Assembly: GCF_051175315.1 (NCBI RefSeq)
Contig: NZ_CP195100.1
Coordinates: 744,001 to 808,000, forward strand
Direction: 5' to 3'
DNA length: 64,000 nt
DNA from: Tundrisphaera sp051175315
Lineage (GTDB): Bacteria > Planctomycetota > Planctomycetia > Isosphaerales > Isosphaeraceae
Positions 1-7,859 of the stretch are shown piece by piece; position 1 is the stretch's first letter; each line of letters starts with the position of its first letter. The position numbers and the translations under genes were made by a program. The notes below the pieces were generated by a model, which worked only from the letters and a program-made list of their open reading frames with translations, did no database searches and had not been told where the DNA came from.

Positions 1-141
1 CCGTCGTCTTCTCGTGGAATCGGATCGGCCCGGTCTGAGGCCGGGCCCGGGAGCCCCTTGCCCCGCGATGGCTTTGCGATGTAAAGTTTGTCCGGGCGGG
101 CCGCGGGCCCGTCGCGGGGGGCGGAGGCGGAGGGCAGGCCC
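1..141. other. Leader region before the ABC permease, possible tail of an upstream gene
   Basis: The third forward frame is open from the window edge to a TGA at 36-38, so the last dozen codons of an upstream plus-strand gene may lie here. That is too little to identify. A GC-rich inverted repeat (GCCCGG ... CCGGGC) straddles that stop. An upstream ABC ATPase gene would be expected next to this permease but lies outside the window. Confidence 0.2.
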
Positions 142-1848
142 ATGGCGACGCGCGACTGGCCGATGCTGGGCCCGGTCTTCGCCCAGGAATGGCGTGCGGC
201 CTCGCGGGCCTGGCAGGGGTATGCGCTGCGGTCGCTGCTGGTCCTGCTCCTCCTGCTGGGTCTGTCGGGCGTCTGGCTGGATCAGCAGGACACATCGGAG
301 GACCTGTCGATCCGCCAGTGGGCGGAGATCGGGCGGGAGTTCTACGCCGCGACGTCGCTGATCCTGCTCGGGCTGGTCGGCCTGGCGGCGCCGGCGGCGA
401 CGGCCGGTGCGATCTGCGTGGACAAGGCCCGGGGGAACCTGGCCCTGCTGCTCGCGACCGACCTGACCGCCCGCGAGATCGTCCTGGGAAAGCTGGCGGG
501 CCGACTGGTGCCGGTGCTCGGCCTGATCGCCTGCGCCGCCCCGGTCCTGGCGCTGGCCACCCCGTTCGGCGGCGTCGATCCGGCCTTGCTGGTCGGGGCG
601 ATGCTGGTCTGCCTGGCCTGCGGCGTCTTCGGCTGCAGCCTGGCCCTGGCCCTGTCGGTCTGGGGGAAGAAGACCCACGAGGTGCTGCTGGCGACCTACG
701 CCTTCGGGATCGCCTGGCTGGTGGCGGCGCCGGCCTGGGCGGGGTTGGCGGCGACGCTGCCCTGGTCGGCACGGCCGTCCTGGATCCCGAACGCCCTGGC
801 CCTGCTGCCCTACAACCCGATCTTCCTGGTGCTCGCGCCGCTGGGGGCCCCGGGCGGGATGGGCCCGGTCGGGCTGGCGGAGCAGGCCCGATTCTGCCTG
901 CTCGGGCTGGCGGCCTCGGCGATCCTGGCCGCGACGGCGACCTGGCGGATCCGGGCGGTCGTCATCCGGCAGTCAGGGGGCGTGGGCCGGCCGGCCCGGG
1001 AACGCCGGCTCGGGCGGCGGCTGCCGTCGCCGTCGCTCGACTTCAACCCGGTGCTCTGGCGCGAGTGGCATCGGCGGCGGCCGTCGCGCTGGACGGTCTT
1101 CATCTGGGGCCTTTATGGGCTGGCCTCCGGGGGAGCCAGTTCCTGGGCAATCTTCGACGCACTCCGAGGCGCCGGGATGATCGCCCGCGATCTCGGCGCG
1201 GTGCTCAACGGCTTCCAGGCGTCGGCCGGCCTGCTATTGCTGAGCGTGTCGGCCGCCACCAGCCTGGCCGAGGAACGCCAGCGAGGCAGCCTGGACGTGC
1301 TCCTGACCACGCCGCTGACGACGCGGTCGATCGTCCTGGGCAAATGGTGGGGGGCCTTCCGCGGCGTCCTGCCGCTGGCGGTCCTGCCGGTTCTCGTCGC
1401 CTCGGCGCTGGCCACGCAGCACACCGGCTTCGCCCTCGGCCCGGCCCTGATCGGCGGGCTGATCCTGGCTTATGGCGCCGCGATCACCAGCCTCGGCCTG
1501 GCCCTGGCTACCTGGCTGCCCCGGATGGGCCGGGCCATCGGGCTGACCGCCGGGCTTTATGTCGTCGTGACGGTCGGGGCCATCCCCGCCGGGATGATCC
1601 TGTTCGGCGAGGGTTCCGGGACGGCCGGCCCCGGCGTCGCCTCGGCCAGCCCGTTCTGGGGGATCGGCTTCTCCAGCGCCGTCTTCGGCGGGTCGGATGG
1701 GTCGAATCACAGGCTGGACCATCAGGCGGCCTGGCTCGCCTTCTGGATCGTCGCCTATGCCCTGATCGCGCTCGGGTTGCTGCTGGCGACCCTGATGACC
1801 TTCAACCGTTGCCTCGGCCGGGTGGAGGGGAGGATCGGTCGTCGGTGA
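142..1848 (+). CDS. ABC-2 type transporter permease, two fused membrane modules
   Basis: Predicted integral membrane permease of an ABC exporter, 568 residues. The protein holds two related halves. Residues about 100-118 (LLATDLTAREIVLGK) and about 384-401 (LLTTPLTTRSIVLGK) are the same cytoplasmic motif of ABC-2/NatB-like permeases, each followed by hydrophobic segments, and a charged linker near residues 290-320 joins the halves. The ATG at 142 is preceded by a GGCGGAGG-rich stretch; an in-frame TTG at 88 would add 18 low-complexity residues and is less likely. No ATPase gene is present in the window, so the partner is probably encoded upstream. The 3' end overlaps the convergent lgt-like gene by 47 bp. 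The substrate cannot be inferred. Confidence 0.85.
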   Translation: MATRDWPMLGPVFAQEWRAASRAWQGYALRSLLVLLLLLGLSGVWLDQQDTSEDLSIRQWAEIGREFYAATSLILLGLVGLAAPAATAGAICVDKARGNLALLLATDLTAREIVLGKLAGRLVPVLGLIACAAPVLALATPFGGVDPALLVGAMLVCLACGVFGCSLALALSVWGKKTHEVLLATYAFGIAWLVAAPAWAGLAATLPWSARPSWIPNALALLPYNPIFLVLAPLGAPGGMGPVGLAEQARFCLLGLAASAILAATATWRIRAVVIRQSGGVGRPARERRLGRRLPSPSLDFNPVLWREWHRRRPSRWTVFIWGLYGLASGGASSWAIFDALRGAGMIARDLGAVLNGFQASAGLLLLSVSAATSLAEERQRGSLDVLLTTPLTTRSIVLGKWWGAFRGVLPLAVLPVLVASALATQHTGFALGPALIGGLILAYGAAITSLGLALATWLPRMGRAIGLTAGLYVVVTVGAIPAGMILFGEGSGTAGPGVASASPFWGIGFSSAVFGGSDGSNHRLDHQAAWLAFWIVAYALIALGLLLATLMTFNRCLGRVEGRIGRR

Positions 1849-2584
1849 TCTCGGGCGTCATGCCGGGTCGGGCCCGCATCGACCGGGCATCGCGGGCCCA
1901 GAGGGCCAGGAACACCGGGGCCAGCCCCAGGCAGGCCCACTGGTAGCCGGTGAGGCCCCCGGCCAGGCGCGGCTCGGGCCGGATGAACTCGGTCGCGAAC
2001 CGGTAGGCCAGGTAGCCCAGGATATACAGCTTGATCAACTGGCCCCGGAATAGCCCCCGGCGCTGGAGTGCGGCCAGACCCAGGGCCGCAGCGGCGTGGA
2101 AGGCTATCTCGTAGAGTTGGGTCGGGTGGCGGCGGACCCCGTCGCCGAAGTCGACGCCCCAGGGGAGCCGGGTCGCGACCCCGTGGCAGCACCCGGCCGC
2201 GAAGCAGCTGAGCCGACCCACCGCCACCGCCCCCGCCACCGGCACGGCGAAGCCGTCGCCGGTCTTCACGCGGACGCCGAGCAGGGCCTTGGCGATCTCG
2301 ACCCCGAGGTAGCCGCCGACCATCCCGAAGACGATCGTCTTGCCGTTCTCGGCCCAGGCACGGCCGGTGAGCAACCCCTCCCAGTCGGCCAGGGCGAACG
2401 GCAGCTTGGCCCCGATCATCGCCCCGCAGAACGCCCCCAGGCCGATCCCCCACCGCTGGCGCGGGTCCAGGCCCGAGGGCTGCGGCGTCCGGCCCCGGAG
2501 CAGGATCGCCGTCCCCACCGACGCCATCATGATCAGCGGATAGACCCAGGGGACCGTCGCCCCCATCGCCGAGCCCCCGATCAT
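1802..2584 (-). CDS. Prolipoprotein diacylglyceryl transferase (Lgt)-like membrane protein
   Basis: Multi-pass membrane protein of 260 residues in the Lgt family, which moves a diacylglyceryl group from phosphatidylglycerol to the lipobox cysteine of prolipoproteins. The family signature is recognisable at about residues 122-134 (GRLSCFAAGCCHG), which carries the conserved Arg, followed by PWG and HPTQLYE. The His of the HGG motif of classical Lgt is not visible: the matching stretch near residue 86 reads MVGG. The GCCxG form marks a divergent Lgt-like branch. The ATG at 2584 overlaps the stop of the radical SAM gene (ATGA), so the two are probably translationally coupled; an internal ATG at 2566 is an alternative. 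Whether it is the housekeeping Lgt or a specialised lipid transferase is open. Confidence 0.8.
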   Translation of the reverse strand: MIGGSAMGATVPWVYPLIMMASVGTAILLRGRTPQPSGLDPRQRWGIGLGAFCGAMIGAKLPFALADWEGLLTGRAWAENGKTIVFGMVGGYLGVEIAKALLGVRVKTGDGFAVPVAGAVAVGRLSCFAAGCCHGVATRLPWGVDFGDGVRRHPTQLYEIAFHAAAALGLAALQRRGLFRGQLIKLYILGYLAYRFATEFIRPEPRLAGGLTGYQWACLGLAPVFLALWARDARSMRARPGMTPEITDDRSSPPPGRGNG

Positions 2585-4026
2585 GGCCCGATCGCGATCG
2601 TGGCCGGGTCCTCGACCGCCCCGGCGTCGCGCAGGGCCGGGAGGACGGCATGCCCCTCGCGATACAGGACGTTGTAGGCGCAGAACGGGATGACGTGGCC
2701 GCTGGGCAAAACGTGGTGGATGCAGCACTTCATCAGCCGGCGGACGTCGAAGTTGTAGGCATCCAGGAACGACGTGATCGTGATCCGGAACACGTCGGCC
2801 TGGGACAACTGCTCGGCCACCGCCTTGCGGAAGAAGTCCGAGGCCGCGTCGGCCGTCGGGTCTCCGTCCCCTTCCGGGAAGCAGCCGATCCCGCACCCGC
2901 CGACCCGTTCCAGGTATTGCTCGATCAGCTTGCGGGCCGCGTTCCGCGAGAACAGGATGCCGTTGGCCAGGATGTCCAGGTGCTTGCGGGCGTCGATGAA
3001 ACGCATGAGCGGGGTGACCGCCCCGCCCGAGCGGAAGGCGTAGGTCAGGCTGTGGCAGTTGGGGTGGGCGCACGGCAGCGGCATGAAGTCGTCTTCGCGG
3101 AACATCCCGCCGGTCTGTTCGGCCACGGCCCGGATCACGTCCGGGTAGGTGATCCGCCGCTCCAGCTCCTCGGGCAGGACGTGGCGGCCCGAGTAGGTGG
3201 CCGGCTGGAAGCTGATGCCGGTGACCCAGGGCCGCTCGACGCCGAACCGGACGATCGCCCCGACCTCTTGGTCGTTCACCCCCGGCTGGAGGGTGCAGAC
3301 CAGCGAGGTCTTGATCCCGCGCTTGCCCAATTCCTCCACCGCCTTGAGCTTGGTCTCGACCAGCGGCTCCCCCCGGAGCGTGGCCGAGGCAGCGTCGTCG
3401 AAGCCGTCGAACTGGAGGTAGACCTCGACCCGGGGGGCATGGGCGGCGATGGCGTCGAGCATCCGGCCGTCGTGCGCCAGGCGGATCCCGTTGGTGTTGA
3501 CCATCACGATGTCGATGGGCTGCGCCACGGCGTAGTCCAGCACGCGGAGGAAGTCCGGGTGGATCGTCGGCTCGCCGCCGGAAAGCTGGAGCACCTCGGC
3601 CCGGCCCTCGACCTCGACCAGCCGGTCGATCGAGCGGATGCACTCCTCATAGGTGAGGTGCGACCCGCCCGGCCCGCTCGACGCATAGCACATCGGGCAT
3701 TTGAGGTTGCACGACGAGGTGACTTCCACCAGCCCGATGCAGGTGTGCTGCTCGTGCTCGGTGCAGAGGCCGCAGTCGTAGGGGCAGCCCTTGTCGGGCT
3801 CGACGCCGAAGCCGGGCGGGACCTTGCCGGGCAGGCTGTACTGCATCTGGTCGTACAGGGCCACGTCGGAGCAGACGAAGTCCTCGCGGAACCCGTGGGT
3901 CGGGCACCTCTTGCGGAAGTAGACCCGCCGCCCCCGGGCGATGATCTTGGCCGGCACCAGCGCCAGGCATTCCGGGCAGAGGCTCTGGGTCGTGCCCAGG
4001 AACGTGTGGTCGCGGAGCCGGGCCAT
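2581..4026 (-). CDS. Radical SAM protein related to tetraether lipid synthase (Tes)
   Basis: Radical SAM enzyme of 481 residues. The SAM/4Fe-4S motif CxxxCxxC is C106, C110 and C113 (CNLKCPMC). N-terminal to it are a rubredoxin-like set (C17, C20, C41 in CPTHG) and an extra cysteine cluster CPYDCGLC with C96. The C-terminal half adds more cysteines (CAHPNC, CGIGC, KCC, PFCAYN). This cysteine-rich layout matches the archaeal Tes/MJ0619-type family, which joins lipid chains by forming carbon-carbon bonds. The start at 4026 has a strong GGGGAAGGGG ribosome site; upstream in-frame codons are low complexity. It lies 31 bp downstream of a zinc-ribbon membrane gene and overlaps the Lgt-like gene by four bases. 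Family membership is well supported; a membrane-spanning-lipid product is inference. Confidence 0.82.
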   Translation of the reverse strand: MARLRDHTFLGTTQSLCPECLALVPAKIIARGRRVYFRKRCPTHGFREDFVCSDVALYDQMQYSLPGKVPPGFGVEPDKGCPYDCGLCTEHEQHTCIGLVEVTSSCNLKCPMCYASSGPGGSHLTYEECIRSIDRLVEVEGRAEVLQLSGGEPTIHPDFLRVLDYAVAQPIDIVMVNTNGIRLAHDGRMLDAIAAHAPRVEVYLQFDGFDDAASATLRGEPLVETKLKAVEELGKRGIKTSLVCTLQPGVNDQEVGAIVRFGVERPWVTGISFQPATYSGRHVLPEELERRITYPDVIRAVAEQTGGMFREDDFMPLPCAHPNCHSLTYAFRSGGAVTPLMRFIDARKHLDILANGILFSRNAARKLIEQYLERVGGCGIGCFPEGDGDPTADAASDFFRKAVAEQLSQADVFRITITSFLDAYNFDVRRLMKCCIHHVLPSGHVIPFCAYNVLYREGHAVLPALRDAGAVEDPATIAIGP

Positions 4027-4057
4027 CGGTCGTCCCCTTCCCCGGCGCCCGGCCGGG

Positions 4058-4693
4058 TTACTTCCAGTGGATTTGCGAGTCGTGCCAATTCGCCTCGGCC
4101 GTGCGGCGGGATGCAGCCAGCGTGGCGCGGGTGAGCTTGATCCCAACGAAGATCGCCGCCACCCCGCCGGCAACGACGCCGACCACGATATTTTGGCTGA
4201 CCATTCCGAACGGGAAACAGGTCACCCCGAAGGCGATCACCGACGCGATCAGGATCAGGTAGGACATCACGAAGGTCAGGATGAACGCTAGGGCCAGATC
4301 GCCGGCCCGCATCGCCCTTCCGCCGACATCACCCCGGCTGGAGAGCCAGGCCAGCCGGATCGTGGCCGGGATGAGCCCGATCGACAGGCCGATCCCCAGG
4401 GCCTCGTCGGCCGCGAAGGCCCCCAGGCCGACCGCGATCACGGCGACGACGATCATCGCCGTGCCGATCCGGAATGTCGGGCGGCGATGGAGGTCGGAAG
4501 TCGGCGGGGCGTAGGGGTTCGGGGCCGGGATGGGTCGTCGCGAGGGAAGCGGGCCCGTCGACCCGGGCGACGCCGGGGCGGGCGGCCGTCCGAAGTCATG
4601 CCCGCAACCCGAGCACGTCGCGGCGTCCATCGGGTTCAGGGCCCCGCAGCCGATGCAGGCGAACTGGATCTGGTCGGGCTCGGGCTCGGACAT
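4058..4693 (-). CDS. Zinc-ribbon membrane protein of unknown function
   Basis: Protein of 211 residues with an N-terminal zinc ribbon (C13, C16, C27, C30; CIGCG ... CSGCG), a proline-rich linker with the motif NPYAPP near residues 59-64, and about four hydrophobic segments. The tail is basic (LTRATLAASRRTAEAN). The ATG at 4693 has a GGGAG ribosome site eight bases upstream; an in-frame ATG at 4708 is possible. It is the first gene of a probable three-gene minus-strand unit with the radical SAM and Lgt-like genes. I do not recognise the family. The zinc ribbon with NPY-x-x-P tail is a layout common in planctomycete membrane proteins. Confidence 0.72.
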   Translation of the reverse strand: MSEPEPDQIQFACIGCGALNPMDAATCSGCGHDFGRPPAPASPGSTGPLPSRRPIPAPNPYAPPTSDLHRRPTFRIGTAMIVVAVIAVGLGAFAADEALGIGLSIGLIPATIRLAWLSSRGDVGGRAMRAGDLALAFILTFVMSYLILIASVIAFGVTCFPFGMVSQNIVVGVVAGGVAAIFVGIKLTRATLAASRRTAEANWHDSQIHWK

Positions 4694-4922
4694 GATCGGG
4701 ACTCCCATCCGGGCCGTATTATCGTCGGCCCGGATGGGCCCGTCCACGGGGCGACCGCCGCCGCCGGGCGATTCGGTCGCGAATCCCGGGCGGATCGGAC
4801 CGGAGTTCTTCGATAGATCCGCCTTGCCGAGTTCCGCGGAACGGGTATCCTCGCCCGACTCAGCCGGGGCGGTCCATCGGCCCCCCCGGAGCGACACGAG
4901 CAGCCAGCCAGGAAGGCGCATC

Positions 4923-7859
4923 ATGAATCGCTTCAGGACGTTGTCTTCGCTCACGCTCATCGCCATCGCGCTCGGCTCCCCGCCGGCCCGGGGCCAGGCG
5001 CCGGCGACGCCGGGCCAGAAGGTCGACGACGCCGCGCGGTGGAACGACCGATCGACCCCGCGCAAGACGTTGGAGACGTTCTACTTCGCGATCACCGGCT
5101 ACGACCGCTCGACCGGGCTGATCGCCAACGCGATCGACTGCCTCGACCTCGACGAGCTCGACCCCGAGATGCGCGAGCGGGACGCGGCCTTGCTGGCCCA
5201 CCAGCTCGAATTCATCCTGAACCGCCAGGCCATCCCGCTCTACAGCGTCCCGGACCGGCCCGAAGGGGACCGGGTGGTGCTCGACGAGGTGGGCGGGCAC
5301 CCGATCGCCCTGGCCCGCCAGCCCGACGGACTGTGGCGGTTCGATGCCGCGACGGTCGGGCGGATCGGCCGACTCAGGCGGATCGCTTCGGATGGCCAGC
5401 GCGAGGCCCAGGAGGCCCGGTCCAAGCTGGCCGAGGGCCGGACCGACCCCAACGCCACGATGCGCACCTTCGTCGGCGCGGCGATGGGCCGGCGCGACTT
5501 CGCGGCGGCGGCGCGGTGCCTGGACCTCCGCGACATCCCGCCCAAGTTCCGCGCCGCGGAGGGGGCCCAGATGGCCCGCAAGCTCGCCTTCGTGATGCAG
5601 CGGTGCGGGTTCATGTTCTCGCAGGAGGTGCCCAACAGCCCCGACGGCTATCGCTACGTCTGGCACTCCAACCATCGCGGCCGGATCATGATGGAGCGGA
5701 TCCGCCTGCCCGAAGGCACCGACGCCTGGCTGTTCACCCGCGGGAGCCTGCGCAACCTCGACGCGCTGGTCGAGGGCTTCCGCCCCAAACAGCCCGACCC
5801 CCGGTTCGCGACCATCGGGCTGGTGATCGGGGAGGAAGTGCTGGTCGCCGGCCGCGAGGCCCGGGTGCCGGCGCCGGCCGGGGTGCCCGCCGGCCTGGGG
5901 TCGCCGCGCAAGGCGATGCGGACCTTCCTGGAGGCGATGGACGGGCTGGAGTTCGACACCGACCGGTCGCGCGAGCTGCTGGCCTGCCTGGACCTCGACT
6001 CGGTCGCGCCGGAGGTCCGCCAGGGGGTCGGGCTCCGCACGGCCGCCAAGCTGGAGGCGGTCCTCCGCCGGCTCCACGTCGACCTGATGACGATCGCCGA
6101 CACCTGGGAGGCCGACCCGCTGGTGCTGGGCCGCGACTCCGAATGGCAGGTCACGCTGGCCCGGGGCAAGGACGGCGCCTGGCGGTTCGACCGCGAGACC
6201 GTGTCGCGCGTCCCCGACCTGTTCGAGCGGCTGACGCCCGAGGAGAAGTCGGCGCGGGAGCGGCGGTCCAACTTCCACTCGGCGCAGCAGTCGATGCGGA
6301 CCCTGCTGCAGGCCACCAACGCCGGCGACCTCGACCTGGCGGCCCGCTGCCTCGACCTGGACGGCGTGGCCCAGGGGGCCCGCGACGAGATGGGGCCGGT
6401 CCTGGCTTTCAAGCTCAAGTCGGTCCTCGACCGGATCGGCCGGGTGGCCCTGGAGGAGATCCCCGCCGAGGCCGACGGCCCCCGCTACTACTACTACCGG
6501 GGCCCGCTCGGCCGGATCGACCTGGCCCGCCGGGCCGAGGAGCCCCGCCGGGGCGACTGGCAGTTCTCGCGCGAGACCGTGGCGCGGATCGAGGCCATGT
6601 ACCGCGACGCCGCCGATCGGCCGATCGCCCCGGCCCTGGCCAGGGGGGGCGGGGGCCACGAGGCCGCGATGGCCGCCCTGGTCCCCTCGCTCTGGATCCG
6701 GGGCAGGCTGCCGGCCTGGCTCCGGGGCCCGGCCCCGGGGTTGGACCTCTACCAGTGGATCGGCCTGGCCCTGGCGCTGCTGACCTCGTTGACGGTGGCC
6801 TGGGTGGGGCTGCGGGCGATCGAGGCGATCGCCTGCGCGATCCTCCGGCGGGGCGGTTTCGGGCTGGATCGCTCCCTGGTCGGGCCCAAGCTGCGGCCCC
6901 TGTCGCTGCAGCTCGGGCTGTTCTGCCTGTTCCAGCAGTTCCGGCTGCTCGACCTCCCCTCGGCGGTGGTCGGCGTGACGATCCCGGCGGTCAAGGTGAT
7001 CTGGATCGGGCTGATGGGCTGGACCGCGATCCGCCTGATCGACCTGGGGATGATCCTCTACGCCCGCGACGAGCGGCTCCACGACCGCCGCAGCCTCAGC
7101 GACATGATCGTGCCCACCGCCGCCAACGGCCTGAAGCTGGCCGCGCTGGTGGTGGCCGTGGCCTGCCAGGTCTACCTGATCGGCAGCCGCGAGACGCTAA
7201 CCCAACTTTTGGCCGGCCTCGGTTTGGTGGGCCTGGCCGCGTCGCTGGCGGCCCAGGACACCCTCAAGAACTTCTTCGGCACGCTGCTGCTGATCGGCGA
7301 GCACCCGTTCCGGATCGGCGAGCACGTCGCGGTCCAGGGGATGGAGGGGACCATCGAGAGCGTCGGATTCCGATCGACCCGGCTGCGGACCTTCGAGGAC
7401 TCCCTGCTGACGATCCCCAACTCGGTGATGGCCTCGGCGATGATCGACAACCGGGCCGCCCGCACCTGCCGGCGGCTCAAGACGGTCGTCTCGCTGGAGT
7501 ACGGGACCCCGGCGGAGCGTCTGATCGCGCTGCGGGATGCCCTGCGGGCGTTCGCGAAGGGGCATCCCCGGTTCGTCGCCGACAAGGTGGAGATCCACCT
7601 CGGGGGGCTGGGCACCAGCTGCGTCGAGCTGTTCGTGCAGGTCTACTTCCGGGTGGCGAACTTCTCCGACGAGATGGCTTGTCGCGACGAGTTCTGCCGC
7701 GAGATCCTGGCCCAGGCCGATCGCCTGGGGGTGGGGATCGCCTTCCCGACCCAGACGCTCCACTTCACCGGCGAGGGGGAGATGCCCCGGGCCTTCCCCC
7801 CCGCCCCGATGCACCTGGGCCGCGACCGCGCCGAGGCCCATCGGCCCCGCAACGGCTAG
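4923..7859 (+). CDS. MscS-family mechanosensitive channel with large N-terminal repeat region
   Basis: Predicted mechanosensitive ion channel of 978 residues with a signal peptide (LTLIAIALGSPPARG). The N-terminal part contains four related units starting near residues 46, 179, 331 and 457, each with the pattern (M)RTF-x-A followed by CLDL and a K-L-x-x-V-L helix. About five membrane segments follow from residue 606 to 760. The MscS beta domain is at about 776-850 (KNFFGTLLLIGEHPFRIGE; IPNSVMA) with a C-terminal alpha-beta part. The ATG at 4923 follows AGGAAGG. The large export-side extension resembles the plan of MscK/MscM proteins, but I do not recognise the repeat itself. The stop overlaps the convergent DUF4139 gene by four bases. 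Confidence 0.88.
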   Translation: MNRFRTLSSLTLIAIALGSPPARGQAPATPGQKVDDAARWNDRSTPRKTLETFYFAITGYDRSTGLIANAIDCLDLDELDPEMRERDAALLAHQLEFILNRQAIPLYSVPDRPEGDRVVLDEVGGHPIALARQPDGLWRFDAATVGRIGRLRRIASDGQREAQEARSKLAEGRTDPNATMRTFVGAAMGRRDFAAAARCLDLRDIPPKFRAAEGAQMARKLAFVMQRCGFMFSQEVPNSPDGYRYVWHSNHRGRIMMERIRLPEGTDAWLFTRGSLRNLDALVEGFRPKQPDPRFATIGLVIGEEVLVAGREARVPAPAGVPAGLGSPRKAMRTFLEAMDGLEFDTDRSRELLACLDLDSVAPEVRQGVGLRTAAKLEAVLRRLHVDLMTIADTWEADPLVLGRDSEWQVTLARGKDGAWRFDRETVSRVPDLFERLTPEEKSARERRSNFHSAQQSMRTLLQATNAGDLDLAARCLDLDGVAQGARDEMGPVLAFKLKSVLDRIGRVALEEIPAEADGPRYYYYRGPLGRIDLARRAEEPRRGDWQFSRETVARIEAMYRDAADRPIAPALARGGGGHEAAMAALVPSLWIRGRLPAWLRGPAPGLDLYQWIGLALALLTSLTVAWVGLRAIEAIACAILRRGGFGLDRSLVGPKLRPLSLQLGLFCLFQQFRLLDLPSAVVGVTIPAVKVIWIGLMGWTAIRLIDLGMILYARDERLHDRRSLSDMIVPTAANGLKLAALVVAVACQVYLIGSRETLTQLLAGLGLVGLAASLAAQDTLKNFFGTLLLIGEHPFRIGEHVAVQGMEGTIESVGFRSTRLRTFEDSLLTIPNSVMASAMIDNRAARTCRRLKTVVSLEYGTPAERLIALRDALRAFAKGHPRFVADKVEIHLGGLGTSCVELFVQVYFRVANFSDEMACRDEFCREILAQADRLGVGIAFPTQTLHFTGEGEMPRAFPPAPMHLGRDRAEAHRPRNG

